A stretch of 64,000 bases of DNA from Harmonia axyridis (GCF_914767665.1 NC_059507.1:15004001-15068000); one strand, 5' to 3'. Numbered from the stretch's first letter, positions 22,666 through 33,576 are shown. Numbers and translations: made by a program. Notes: generated from the sequence alone by a model not told the origin.

Positions 22666-22759
22666 AATTTTGGGAAATGACATGGGCTTACAACTTTGTT
22701 CTCGCCGTTTTTTACGAAATTCGAGGCTTTATTGTAGAAAACTAGTTATAATTTATGAT

Positions 22760-23324
22760 TCACAGTATTGCCCATCGCTGGTCACTACTTTCTTCCATCT
22801 TTCGGACAATGAACGGATCCCGCGTTGAAAAAACTGGTCATTATCATGCTATAAAATCACTTCATCATGTATCTCGTTATATTGAGGCCGCTTGTCTTCT
22901 AATGCTCCGATCAAACGCATTAATTGCTTTTCATAACGATCGCCTGTGATTGTTTCAGTCAGTTTTAACAACTCATAATACACTACGCTGAGCTGGTCCC
23001 ACCAAATACTGAGCCCGATCTTGGAACTGTGAATATTCGGTTTGGCCGTCGGCGTGAAAGCATGTCCAGGATATCATCATGATTTTCTGCGCTTGGGATT
23101 ATCGTAATGAACCCATTTTTCATCTCCAGTCACAATGCGATGCAGAAACTCTTCCGTCTTTGCCTTGCAAGCAGCTTTTCACAAGCAAACAAACGCCGTT
23201 CAACATATCTCGGCTTCAACTCGTACGGCACCAAATTTCCTTGTTTCTGAATCATTCCCATGGCCTTCAGGCGTTTTTAAATGACTTGTTGCGTCACTCC
23301 CAATGATCCCACCAACTCTTGTTG
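22760..23324 (-). pseudogene. Mariner transposase, catalytic and C-terminal part (M3)
   Basis: Read on the minus strand after the hAT insertion, the pieces are ELVGSLGVTQQVI, GMIQKQGNLVPYELKPRYVE and RRLFACEK (end of the HTH and linker). GFITIIP-type and VFGGTSSA-type catalytic stretches follow, then KQSQAIV and DNDQFF-type C-terminal sequence with CQRWAI-like remnants near 22770. Stops and frameshifts occur throughout. Order and content match the better-preserved pieces at 44.2-44.7 kb. Catalytic aspartates cannot be confirmed in frame. The gene is dead. Confidence 0.7.
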
Positions 23325-24455
23325 CAGTGACGGCTCGTGCCCTCGTGATGTGGGTCGGCCACACTCCGGAAAATTACGAACGTATATATCAAATTTATTA
23401 AAATTCATTAGTTCCAAAAAATGAAGTGATGAAATGTCTTTAAACCTTATTTCAATTTGAGTTATAATTAAATCCAGAATTTCACAAAAAAGCCGTTTCA
23501 TTGAGGAATTATCCGTGAGCTGAATTTCGGAATCTATTTTACGTTTTCGACGTCTAGCACTCGGTGGCATTACTTCTGGGAGTTTTTCTACTTCTGAATA
23601 TAAGCGAATGAAATACTCATCTTCTGTGCGAAATTTTTTCAGAGTCGATAATAAAGAAGTGATTCTGGCGTTGCAATAAGTTATATCTGATAACTCATGC
23701 TGGATTATAGAAAAAACGGGATCTGTGTATGTAAAAATCAAATTAAAAGAGTGGAGAATGAACAAAAATTCGAAATCATTCAACATTTTCTTCAGACCGG
23801 TAGCTTCACGTATTGTAATATCATCCCATTCATCTAAATTGTCGCTGATATGATCAAAAACTTCAATTAATTCTTCTCTCTTATCGAATATTGTTTTTAC
23901 AGCGCGAGATTTGAAATTCCAATGAGTTTCCGAGCTAGAGGGTAATCTTTCTTTGCAAATTTCGTCTAGAATATTAGTGCGTTTACTTGATTTAGTGAAA
24001 AACGACGAAAATCCTGAAAGATTCGAAAAAAACACGCGACACTCATTGATTTTCTTGGTCGAATCTTGTAACACTAAATTCAATTTATGTGCATAACAGT
24101 GCGTGAATAGTGCTTGAGGAGCAATTGTTTTTATTCGCGCTTGTAACCCATTAATTTCCCCCGCCATCACAGCTGCCCCGTCATATGTTTGACCTACTAA
24201 TTTAGTCGCTAAATTGAAATCTTTAAAATTGTCCAACAAGGTATTGAAAATATCATTCGCGGTTCGACCTTTACTAACATCGAAAAAACCCCAAAATCGT
24301 TCGGATATTTTACCTTCTCGAACGAAGCGGAAAATTACTGACATCTGACAAAAATATTTAACATCCGTTGTTTCGTCGATTTCCCAAGAAAAGCACGCAG
24401 AATTATTTATTTCCTCGCGAATTTTCTCCCTCGAAATTACAGAACTTTTGAAATC
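23325..24455 (-). pseudogene. hAT transposase fragment, ZMYM1-like (DUF4371)
   Basis: An ATG lies at 24344, but the same frame is open upstream to about 24455 and already family-like: SVISREKIREEIN, then CFSWEIDETTDV, then KYFCQMSVIFRFVREGK. The DETTD motif carries the first catalytic acidic residue. Downstream come ERFWGFFDVSKGRTA, TYDGAAVMAG (second acidic residue), FTHCYAHKLNLVLQDS, and the all-helical insertion region to RRRKRKIDSE and NFNKFDIYVRN. Intact family members run about 600-800 residues and end with a dimerisation domain, which an internal deletion has removed here. The frame runs through the terminal repeat (CGRPTSRGHEPS) into mariner codons before stopping at 23277. Confidence 0.85.
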
Positions 24456-24469
24456 AGGATGTTTTCAAA

Positions 24470-24700
24470 GTTAGGAATATATTAATTATATTTTCATGAT
24501 CAGACAATCAATACCTAACTACTATCGAACGGCATAAATAAGTTCTTTTCTGATTAAGACGTAATATCCCACAATTAACCATTCATTTGAATATATTAAT
24601 TATATTTTTATGATCTGAAAATCAATAGCTACTATCGAACGGCATAAATAAGTTCTTTTCTGATTAAGACATAATGTCTCATAATTTAATAAAAATATAA
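24470..24700. repeat. Tandem duplication of about 110-120 bp inside the hAT
   Basis: 'AATATATTAATTATATTTT' followed by a ...CTACTATCGAACGGCATAAA block and TAAGTTCTTTTCTGATTAAG occurs twice in direct orientation, starting near 24475 and 24591. It replaces the expected N-terminal coding sequence of the transposase, so it marks old damage in the element. Confidence 0.75.
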
Positions 24701-25362
24701 ATAAATACATAAATTAACCATTCATTTAATTATCAAATATTTGAAATAAACTGTGAAAAGTTGCTGCTTGACGCTCTGCAATAGGATAACCGGCCAGCCG
24801 ACCCTATGTATTGGGAAGCGACCTTACATCGAGTTGTTGTGCCGTTCTATTGAGTGGTCGTATTCTGGGCGTATGTCGTAGTATCTTTTCCTTTACGTAG
24901 CGCTCTCGGTAGCGCTGGTTCCGTCATCGGCTCTTGGCCGACCTAACGTGATGAGATGCTTTCAGTAACATTCCAGGGGTTGCAATTGTATAATTGTAAC
25001 ATTTGTGTTACATTTCAGACCTAATGTTACGGTGTTACGTACAATTCTGGAATAACCTGTTTGGGGTGATGTTACGAAAAGTAACCATTTACGATTGTGG
25101 TTTGTTACAATTTATGAAAGGGAATAACAACGCTGGATGCTTTGGAAATCGAATATTAGGTGGGTCCGAAAGAAAATATTGGCCGGTATAAGTTATATTT
25201 TCCTGTTCTGAGTGGAAATATTCATTACCGAGGGAATTTGGATATCGAAATCGATAACTCCGATTGAGTTTGAATGAATTGAATATCTAGAATTATTTTC
25301 TATTTCCCGATAATTTTTGGGTCGGCCCGGCCGACCCTGCCGACCCTGACGAGCCGTCACTG

Positions 25363-25620
25363 TCTTGTTGCATTTGACACAAGTCTTGATAAAGCAATGC
25401 TTTCAATTCTACATCTTCGAAAACATTCTCTCTTCCACCGCCGTCAAAATCGCCGTTCATAAAGCGTTGATACCACTCTCGGCACGTTCTTTCACTAAAA
25501 GCGGCCTCTTCATAGGTATTTGAGAGCATTCGATGAGCCTCAGCCGCAGTTTTCTACATATTAAAGAAGAAAATTAAAAGTTCCCGCAAATGTCGAGAAT
25601 TTGGCTCGTAAGCTGACATG
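25363..25620 (-). pseudogene. Mariner transposase N-terminal HTH piece (M3)
   Basis: From about 25555 the minus strand reads TAAEAHRMLSNTYEEAAFSE, then RTCREWYQRFMNGDFD, then GGGRENVFEDVELKALL and QDLCQMQQ. This is the mariner N-terminal helix-turn-helix (AAxxxCxxYGExAxSERTCRxWFxRFKxGDF). It stops being mariner exactly where the hAT begins at 25362, and joins ELVGSLGVTQ on the other side of the insertion. The upstream codons before HRM are also family-like, so the native start lay slightly further out. Confidence 0.8.
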
Positions 25621-25645
25621 TTTAATCGAGAATAACTTCATGATG

Positions 25646-27629
25646 CAGACACATATCGACTAATATTTCGATGATGATGATGATATTGCTTTATACTCAC
25701 TTATTTATAACATGTTTACGATTATATATTCATATTGAACTGACGCTAGGTTTATGAAGGTTTTTACCGAGATTTTTCTTTGAATTTCTGCAAATTGGAT
25801 ACTATTGCTTTATGACAAGTATACGACCTTCACCTGCTTGTGAAATAGGTATAGTTGAGTTCGTTGCAAAACTAAATTTTAATATCAACAATGTCAGAGG
25901 CTGATCTAATAATATGATTTATTTCTAAAACAAGTTTCTGTTTTCACTAGCAATAAAATTAGATATTAACAATTTTATTGGTAGTAAAAACATAGAAAGT
26001 ATCAAACTTGTTTTGAACTTGATCAACTACCATGTAGTAACGGCAAACAGTTCAATATTTGATTTAATACTTAAAAAAGTGTGGTTTATCGTTTATAAGT
26101 CAATTCGAATATTCTACCTATAATTTTATTCTTCCTTTGGAACTGTAAAAAAAAATGTTCTTCTTCAGTTTTTTTATTGATCTATTGTATAGATTGATGA
26201 TTATCAATGAATATTTGATTTCGTCCTCAGTTCCATGCCACAGACCTGAGGCATATTGCCCGGAATAATGAATATCTGCATACTGAAAACAAAATACTCA
26301 TATATGAAAAATTTATGACATCGAAGCAAGAGCTGATAAGATGACGTAATTTCAATAGAACTTTTGAGACATAATTACATGTATAGGACAATTCAAATAC
26401 ATATAACCAAAAATAAAAAAGAGGAAACAAAGCTAATTATCGCCTCTTTATACCCTTGACATAATTCCTCCAATGAGAAAAAAATATTTCATTATAGTTA
26501 TACTCGTTTTGCAAATAGAAAAAAAAAGTCTGAAGTTCCATTTGCAGAACACGGTAATCTTAAATAAGATTGTTTGAGTTTTCCATAAAATATTCTTCAT
26601 CTCTTGCAAAATGCTTTAGTTTTTGAGCCGTTATTCTATGAACAGATCGCTCTATCCTTTCATCACAATGAGAGTGTATGTTCTTTGTTATCTGACCGTC
26701 CATCCGTAAACACGATAACTCTAGGATCTTGAAATTTTCAGGTTCTGTTCCAGAATGCTGTGGTTAAGTGTTATGGGCAACATTCAACTTGGAGTTTCGT
26801 AAATAAGGCCGTTAAAAACTCTGATCGGGGAACCAGCGCCATGAAAGAGCACTGCGATTAAACTCAATGATAGATCAGGCTCAAATTCCTTATAAGCATA
26901 GAGGAACGAATCTAGTGCCTATTCAATACAAGAAAAATCATTTGAGAGGGATTTTGACATGGTCAATTCCCAGTACCTTCTTGACTGAATGTAAATAACT
27001 GAGTCATGAGAATTTTTGATCTAATTTCTTCATAAACGATGGATAAAGTCATCTGAGAATGAAAAAACTGTATGTTTGTCAGTTCAAATGATGACAAATT
27101 AGCCAGCATGAACTCTTTTAACGCATGAGCGGTAACTAATAACATTAATATTGATCCGTCGAGCAGTTAAGCGTTACTCTCAAAAATATAGAGACAGTTT
27201 ATACATACCTGTACACTAGATATATTACAGCAATCCATAACCGATGACAGATTTATCGCGTTGCGTATTAATTCATTAATTTATCTAGGACATACAGGTG
27301 GGAGCGAAATGTCGAGTCACCTTCAGAAGGCCGTCCGCCGTAGAAATTCCAACGGAAGTTGTGCATGTGCTTTTACTTCTTGCACCCAATTGCATCTCGT
27401 GGCGAGAGCATCAAAAGCTTAACTATATCACGCACCTGTGGACTGATTGAAATTGGCACGCTTGCTTGGACATCCTAGATGCAAGTGTGCCTCGGGTATG
27501 AGGCCTAATGATGTACTGACAGATGAATAGATGGTTTTTTTAATCTATGCGAATTTAATAGAATATCTAACGATAGACGAAATACATATTTGAACTATGA
27601 GCTATGTTTTCATCAAATTAATTTAATTC
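25646..27629. other. Non-coding DNA
   Basis: No gene or transposon ends were recognised. The stretch 27290-27500 is markedly more GC-rich than the rest and shows no repeats that I can match. It might be conserved single-copy DNA, but no open frame of note crosses it. A short block near 26700-26760 matches the degenerate repeat at 4.9 and 36.5 kb. Confidence 0.45.
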
Positions 27630-27948
27630 TTTCTACATTCATGCAAAAAGCAAAACTTTATTGAACTATATTTAGTGGAAAAAGATGTTGTTTATTGCAC
27701 TAGTGCAATAAAGTTTTTATTGCACTCATCTGTCATTCTACTTCAACATGCTGTCACCAATTGTTCATTCACTTTCAACATTGAGGGTAAAAATAAAGTT
27801 TGAGTTAAATTGTTCGTAACGTATTAGTTCCTGTTTCAATGCAAATCGATATTAATAATAAAGTATTCAAGTTGCGCTTTTCATTTTCCTACACCTAGTG
27901 CCGCACTTGAATAAATCATTTTTTGCTTTTTGCATGAACGTAGCAGAA
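27630..27948. mobile_element. MITE-like element with about 22-bp inverted ends
   Basis: The left end CTACATTCATGCAAAAAGC and the complement of the right end, CTACGTTCATGCAAAAAGC, form inverted repeats that extend into AAAA. The interior has no coding. No clear target duplication could be set. Related motifs (TTTATTGCACTAGTGCAATAAA palindrome inside, ATAAATAACTATTCATG just outside) link it to the repeats at 22 kb. Confidence 0.6.
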
Positions 27949-28025
27949 ATGTTGTATGCAACTCGTGCAAAAATTGTTTATTGATAAACATTCACTTTTT
28001 GCACTTGTTGCATAAATAACTATTC

Positions 28026-28358
28026 ATGTTTGCTCAAAGGAATAAAAAAAAATTGTGTGATTTTGTCAACTCTAAATTATTTCAAATATGTAGAATATCA
28101 CGCCACCCTTATGGCTGTTTAGATTGGAATGAAATATTGGTATCTATGATAAGCTTCGCGTTATATTCTGAGTTCAAGAAACAAAAAAGTCGCATAAAGA
28201 ATAATCATAGTGATGAATCCAAATTGGCAGACCTAACTGCGAGGAACAGCTTCTCCCAGAATCAAAGCTATATAGTATCAGAAAAATTGGTTAATGTTAA
28301 TGTAAATTGTCTGTTGGCCATCAAATATTATGCTATTATAATTGATTTCAGACACTAA
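28026..28358 (+). CDS. Unrecognised open frame of 110 codons
   Basis: This frame begins with an ATG at 28026 and stops at 28358. The product is basic and lysine-rich at the start, with no signal peptide, membrane segment, zinc-binding pattern or other family feature that I recognise. Its last third overlaps one arm of an inverted repeat at 28247-28409. Nothing upstream suggests a promoter. It may be chance in AT-rich DNA. Confidence 0.15.
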   Translation: MFAQRNKKKLCDFVNSKLFQICRISRHPYGCLDWNEILVSMISFALYSEFKKQKSRIKNNHSDESKLADLTARNSFSQNQSYIVSEKLVNVNVNCLLAIKYYAIIIDFRH

Positions 28359-28410
28359 CCCATTTTTTTGGTACTATCAACCTTTGATTCTGGGAGAAGC
28401 AGTTCCTCGA
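28240..28410. repeat. Inverted repeat with 28-bp arms upstream of the tRNA-like gene
   Basis: 'GAGGAACAGCTTCTCCCAG' followed by AATCAAAG (about 28241-28267) is mirrored by CTTTGATTCTGGGAGAAGC followed by AGTTCCTC (about 28382-28408). One extra base distinguishes the arms, and about 110 bp lie between them. The right arm ends 22 bp before the tRNA-like gene. Confidence 0.75.
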
Positions 28411-28430
28411 TATCTGGTGAACGTTTAGCT

Positions 28431-28503
28431 TCCTCGGTAGCTCAGTTGGTGGAGCACTGAACTAGTGATTCGGAGGTTGTGGGTTCGAGTCCCGTTCAAG
28501 GAG
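28431..28503 (+). tRNA. tRNA-Thr(AGT)-like gene
   Basis: The 73-nt sequence folds as a cloverleaf. D-arm GCTC/GAGC has the loop AGTTGGTG. Anticodon stem CTGAA/TTCGG has the loop CTAGTGA, giving anticodon AGT (Thr). The variable loop has 5 nt. The T-arm GTGGG/CCCGT has loop TTCGAGT, with two wobble pairs. The acceptor stem TCCTCGG/TCAAGGA has one C-A mismatch and a G-T wobble, with G as discriminator. Box A (TAGCTCAGTTGGTGG) and box B (GGTTCGAGTCC) are close to consensus. A run of nine T at 28505-28513 would terminate Pol III. The acceptor mismatch means it may be a pseudogene or a SINE head. Confidence 0.65.
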
Positions 28504-28513
28504 GTTTTTTTTT
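28504..28513 (+). terminator. Pol III poly-T terminator
   Basis: G followed by nine consecutive T residues directly after the tRNA-like gene is the standard RNA polymerase III stop signal. Confidence 0.55.
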
Positions 28514-30600
28514 CGGAAATATTCAAATAGATGAATTGAGTGAATATTAATTGACAGAAGAACATTTTTCTGTACCTACGGAATTCCTTAATTGTTTGTA
28601 TAATTTTGAATTGGAAAATACTTGTAAAAAACCTTGATAACGAAAATACTAGTTTTTGAATGGCTGAAGTCAGAGCTGTCGCTAGTCAAACTGCCGCCCT
28701 AGGTAGAGACCCAAATTGACGCCAACGAAAGTCAACTCTGCAGAAAGCAAAAAATTTTATTGAGTAATTGAGGTCTTCTACCGAAAGATGAAAAAATTGA
28801 GTTGAGTTTATTGTTCCCTGACTATAACCTTTCAAAGTTACCTCCAGTCGTTTTTCCTAAAGGCGCAAATGCTAAAAAATACTGCCTGATTCTCATAATT
28901 CCTTTCTCGCCATTATTCGTGAAATGATTCTATATCTAAATATATCTACAGATGTTTTTATAAATATAATCTATTCTGCATGACTTACATCATAGGTATT
29001 ACCCAGTGCCGAAAAAAAACTTGAAAAAATATCGAAGAAAAAGAAGAAAAGTTATTGAACTTGAAGTTATTAAACATAAAGACATGTCTTTATGTTAATT
29101 TAGTTGTTCAATTTGTTAACCGTTTACTCAATTTGTACAGTTTTAGTCATTTTGAATTTTCTTTTGGTTATTAAATTTGTCATTTTTAGAATTGGAATAT
29201 ATTCCAAGACAAAAATGAACTAAATAAATCATACAGATATCATATATTATTGTGAAGGATTAGACACAAAGTTGTCAAATTATTTGATTTATATTAAATA
29301 TCCTTTATCAAGAAGACTCATTTAACTTTTATAATAAAAAATAAGGATATGATAACACTCACTTTGCATATACATCAAACAATTGTAAAATAATTTTATA
29401 ACTCATTGTGGTCTGAGACGAAAACAGTTCTTATATTTCTGTAAATGGAAATGTGGTAATGAAATAGTTTCTCAAATGTTCTGCATGTGTCTGAGGAATC
29501 AACAATCTTATTGAAGAATTAAAAATGAAATGATTCCTGGAACATGAAAATGAAATAAAAGTTCACAAAGTTTATTAAAGAGAACGCCGACAAGTTTGAT
29601 GAGTACATGAGTTCTACACATGGAAATTTTGTTGATCAAGCTGGAATTTTGGCGCACTAGGCGACCAGACATACCCCTTAACGAAGGCCTTGGCTAAAGC
29701 GAATCTGAATTTATTTTTCCATTTCAGAACAGTTTTCTATAGTGCTGAGACAAAGATATACAATAGCCATATCCACTGATCTGTGATTACAGCCTTGTAC
29801 GATACATGTAGGAAGCGCCTTGCCCAACAAAAAAATGATCAATGGAAAGCTGATCTGACCACAAGGAAGGAGGCGTTTAAAGGGTCACCTGATCTAGAAA
29901 CAAGAATGTGGGAGGACACATGTACCACTTATCGTTACGTCATTATTAATAGTGAAATGTCAAAGCCATAGACCATAGAACGTGGTAGGAAAGAAAGGCT
30001 ATTGCGCCACAGCCGACTAGTTTCCATTGATGCAAAGACCGAGCGCGTGCCTTCATTTGCAGCTAGCTAACCTCGAATTAGAATAGTTTTATGAATGGGT
30101 TGAAAATGCACGTGGGATGCCCGGAGTGACAGATTTCACAAGAGGCTAGAAAAGCATTATAGTAACGCGGCGGAGAGATGCTGTTAACTCGAAGAATCCA
30201 ATTATGCATTTCTCATTTGAGAACTAAGTGTTATGATTTGTTAAAATTTGAGGTCAGTGTTTGGAATTAGTTTTTCGATATTACTTTTTGTAAAGGACAG
30301 TTAACGACTAAGTTAATTTTTTTTTTTCAGGTTGGGAATACTAATTATTATGTGTGGAAAAATCTACCACTACGTTAATTTTGAAATGTCATGGGAAAAT
30401 ATTCGAGGAACTTAAGTATTGAATACACTAGATTACTCAAGAAATAAACAATCTATGTTCTCGGAATAAGATGAGTATTTTCCTTTATTTCAACTGCAAT
30501 ATATCTGATAGAAAATCTTTGTTTGTTATTCTTTGCTTTATGCAGACTGAGACAAAATAGGAAAAAAGGAGGAAAAAATCTAAATTTATCATTTATTTAG
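28514..30600. other. AT-rich non-coding DNA
   Basis: Nothing recognised. The frame at 29783-29971 (62 residues) is lysine-rich without family features. The 29.0-29.5 kb part is very AT-rich. No inverted ends were found. Confidence 0.45.
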
Positions 30601-30639
30601 TTATGAATAATTATAGTTATTCCATGACTGAATCCTAAT

Positions 30640-31195
30640 TCAATAGTTCGTATTACCACCTTTTCTTTGAATCCACTGCCTAATACTCCTAGGCCTCCCA
30701 CGAATCAAGACATTAATGAACTTTTTAGGCATATCGTTCCATTCTTCCTGAAGGGCTAAACTCAATTCCTGAAAAGTTGAAGGTGGATTTTGGCGATTGG
30801 ATATTGCTCTCCCTAATAATCCCATACGTACTCAATTGGATTCATGACTGGTGAATTTGCTGGCCAGTTCATTCTCTGGATATTATTCTCTTGAAGAATA
30901 TTTTGAACCCTTCGTGTGCGGTTATCATCCTGATATTCGAAATTATCCCCAATGTTTTTTACGTATATGGCACCTGTCAATGTTCATTCAACTATAATAT
31001 GAGGGGTACGGTGACCGAAAATTATACCCCCCCACCCCATTATTGATCCGCCTTGAAAGAATACAACTTTCCGGGCGAAATTGAAAGCTCTAGTCTGCCT
31101 GAACCTCTTCAAACCCTTTCTCATCGACTATCACTTCGTAAACCGAATTGTGACTCTTCGAAAAAAAGTACGTTGCGCCATTGTGGTAAGAGCCA
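30640..31195 (-). pseudogene. Tc1-like transposase relic A
   Basis: On the minus strand, Tc1 blocks occur in order. QWRNVLFFEESQFGLRSDSR (near 31180) replaces the W.NVLFSDES.F block, so the first catalytic Asp is now Glu. GGSIMGWGGIIFGHRTP (31055-31005) is followed by QDDNRTRRVQ in place of QQDNARPH. WPANSPVMNPIEYVWD (about 30870-30820) carries the third acidic residue, Glu, of DD34E. ALQEEWNDMPKKFINVLI and ARGG-like RKGGNTNY end the protein at 30640. Several stops and shifts interrupt it. No terminal repeats were identified, and the N-terminal HTH is not recognisable above 31200. Confidence 0.8.
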
Positions 31196-31403
31196 GTCTT
31201 GGAGGTGTTCGGTCATTGCCGACAGGTAGCTCTATATCCAGGTGATAGCCGAGATACTCTTGAAGGTCTTCTTGCCCTTAAATTGGAGAAATGCAACCGT
31301 CTCCTTATGGAACTGTTTGAGACTACCGGTCTTTAGGACCTCAAAACATGACTTCGAAGGGCTATCACAAAAACCGTTCGATTCGAGTAATATTTGCGAT
31401 CTA

Positions 31404-32640
31404 ATGGCCTTCATTGAAAGGTCCCCGGTCTGATGCACAGAATTCGATGCTAGTATTAAATCCATATGATTTTTAATTAGTAGCAACCTTCAAACGATTC
31501 GTGTTGAAATTTGGAAACAAGTCCTACCGTTAGTTCGTGAGATATTGCGTTGTGAGTGTAGCTACTTTTGTTATTTGAAAAAAATTGAAAAAAATTTCGT
31601 TGCTGATAAAAAAATTGCTTTTTGAAGGGAACAAATACAGTTGAAGCAAAATCTTGGCTTGATAAAGAATTTCCGGGTCTGCACCATGAAAATCAAACAT
31701 CATTGATTGGTATGCTAAGTTTAAACGTAGTGAAATGAGCACCGAAGACGGCAAACGCTGTGGACGCCCAAAAGAGGTTGTCACCGATGAAAAAATCAAA
31801 AAAATTCACAAAATAATTTTGAAAGACCGTAAAGCGAAGTGAAGTTGATCGAGATAGCAGACATTGTGAAGATATCATCTGAACGACATATCATTCACGA
31901 ATATTTGTACAAGAGATAGCTGTGTGCAAAATGGGTGCCTCACAATCGATCAAAAGCAACAATGTGTTAATGATGTTTAGGTGCAATGGATCTGAATTTT
32001 TGTGTCGATATGTGACAATAGATGGAACATGGCTCCATCATTTCACTCCGGAGTCCAATCGACAGTCAGCTGAGTGGACTGCACACGATGAACCGAGTCC
32101 AAAGCGAGGAAAATCACAAGAGTCAGCTGGCAAGATTTGGCATCAGTATTCTGGAATGCGTAAAGTATAACATTCATTGATCACCTCCAAAAAGGCCAGA
32201 CCATCAACAGCGATTATTATTTATAGCGTTATTGGATCGTTTAAATGATGAAATCTTTGAAAAACGTCCCCATTTGAAGTGAGAATGCGCCGTGTCACAA
32301 ATCAATGAAAACAATGGCAAAATTGCATGAATAAGACTTCGAATTGCTTCTGCATCCACCGTATTCGCCAGATCTGGCCCCCAGCGACTTTTGCCTGTTC
32401 TCAGACCTCAAAAGAATGCTCGTTGGTAAGAAATTTAGCGCCATCAAAAATGAACCGCCGAAACTGAGGCCTATTTTGAAGCGAAAGACAAATCGTACAA
32501 CAAAAATGGTATCGAAAAATTGGAAGATCGCTTTAATCGCTGTATCGCCTTCGAAGGCCACTATGTTGAATAATAAAATCGAATTTTGCCGAAAAAATTT
32601 GTTTTACTATGGCAGACCGGAGACTTTTCAATTGGCCTGT
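31404..32640 (+). mobile_element. Mariner element, irritans-type, near full length (copy M2)
   Basis: The 1237-bp element is flanked by TA (31402-31403 and 32641-32642). Its ends are imperfect inverted repeats sharing GGCC..., TTGAAA.GTC and CCGGTCTG. Coding runs on the plus strand between them. The copy at 10431 shares the left end and coding, but lacks the right end. Length and termini are as expected for a mariner of about 1.25-1.3 kb. Confidence 0.85.
31580..32570 (+). pseudogene. Mariner transposase, frameshifted (M2)
   Basis: The pieces in order are an LLIK/AKSWLD-type first HTH (31600-31700), then IDWYAKFKRSEMSTEDGKRC and GRPKEVVTDEKIKKIHKI (31700-31830). After a shift comes the second HTH with IIHEYLY. 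The catalytic part then reads VTIDGTWLHHF in place of VTMDETWLHHY, so the first Asp is kept but Glu is lost. ESNRQSAEWTAHDEPSPKRG follows, then PPYSPDLAPSDFCLFSDLKR with the third Asp (32344-32410). The second block, HQDNAPCHKS, is reduced by a deletion near 32290. The tail LVGKKFSA and the ENRYNRCI-like end are frameshifted. It is inactive. Confidence 0.85.
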
Positions 32641-32642
32641 TA

Positions 32643-33576
32643 AGTGTGCGGTATCCTTCACCTGAATTTGAAACAGCCTGTACGAATTTTCCGCATAAGA
32701 AATAAGTCGGACAGTAGCAGATCCTTTTCTCCAAATGAAGCTCTGCACAACCTCGAACCAGCACAAACAGACATATTTATAAGGCCGAATCGTATGTGTC
32801 CCCAATTCACAGAAATATTTCAGCGACTTCTGTCATTAAATCGCTTCGTTTTCTATAGATGCCGCATTCAATCCGGACACGCACATTCAATTTTAATTCT
32901 GCGCTTTTCATGCATTCAATGTTAACGCATATTCATGTCGTTCGATAAATCATGCCTTTAAATAACAATATTCTAAATTGCTAGCCTTCATTGCATTTTT
33001 AATGAATCGATAATTCATCTCTCCAAGCTGGCTCTTCACCCCGCTATATTATGATGTGCGAAATAAGAACCCGTTACTTTAGGGCATAGCAGGCCTTGGA
33101 GCAGTCAAAACTTTCATTTTGTAGCTGCCTATTATTTGAATTATGACGCTTCGATGCCTCCAGAGGACTCTGATGTATGTCCCTTGCGCGGGAACAAGTT
33201 ATATGGGTACTTACGTGCATGCAACTAGATGAAGAAGGAATTAAAAGTTTGTAATCAATCAAGGGTGGATGTTGCCGAAAGGGGTAATTCAGGAATTAGT
33301 GGTGAATTATCGAGTTGATAATTTACCAACGCATTTTATGAATTTTTTGGAAAATTTTTCTCGACAATGTAAAATCCCATCAAAAGTGCGTTCGGAACTG
33401 ATGAAACATTTGAAATGATCATTCTACAGAGTGTTTTCAAATTAGACGTGAACCTTTGAGGACGGGTAAGTATGATTGATTTGCTGTCGTTTAGGCCATA
33501 TTTAGTGATAACCAAAAATCATTCAACTTACTTCATTTTTCCTCAATTTATTCTACGTTGAGCAAATTTGATTATA
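32643..33576. other. Non-coding DNA
   Basis: No family-like frame was seen. The frames at 32533-32925 largely overlap each other on opposite strands and the mariner end. No terminal repeats. Confidence 0.45.

Larger units (their letters stand above)
23325..25362 (-). mobile_element. hAT transposon (ZMYM1/DUF4371-type) with 14-bp TIRs and 8-bp TSD
   Basis: The ends are exact 14-bp inverted repeats, CAGTGACGGCTCGT on the left and ACGAGCCGTCACTG on the right. The flanking direct repeat TCTTGTTG (23317-23324 and 25363-25370) is a perfect 8-bp duplication. Next to each end are repeated GGTCGGCC / GGGTCGGC motifs. The 2038-bp element carries part of a DUF4371/hAT transposase on the minus strand, and lacks both its N-terminal zinc-finger region and its C-terminal dimerisation domain. 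It inserted into the mariner copy M3 after that copy was in place. Confidence 0.9.
22725..25642 (-). mobile_element. Mariner element split by a hAT insertion (copy M3)
   Basis: Two pieces of one minus-strand mariner lie at 22725-23324 and 25363-25642, separated by a hAT transposon with perfect target duplications. Outer boundaries were set by comparison with the related copy at 48788-49310: 'AAATTCGAGGCTTTATTGT' on the left and 'TTTAATCGAGAATAAC' on the right. Short terminal repeats could not be proven by eye. The relatives at 44.0 and 48.8 kb show that this family is distinct from the irritans-type copies at 10.4 and 31.4 kb. Confidence 0.75.

Noticed and set aside
23277..24344. Intact host ZMYM1-like zinc-finger gene
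   Set aside because: The frame lies between perfect hAT inverted repeats with a target duplication, lacks both N- and C-terminal domains, and ends in mariner codons. It is a transposon fragment, not a host gene.
23325..25362. Mariner and hAT pieces forming one compound transposon
   Set aside because: The 8-bp duplication and continuous mariner coding on both sides show simple nested insertion.
31232..31486. 84-codon minus-strand frame as N-terminus of Tc1 relic A
   Set aside because: No helix-turn-helix or GRPR hook can be seen, and the frame overlaps the mariner left end. The Tc1 match starts only below about 31195.
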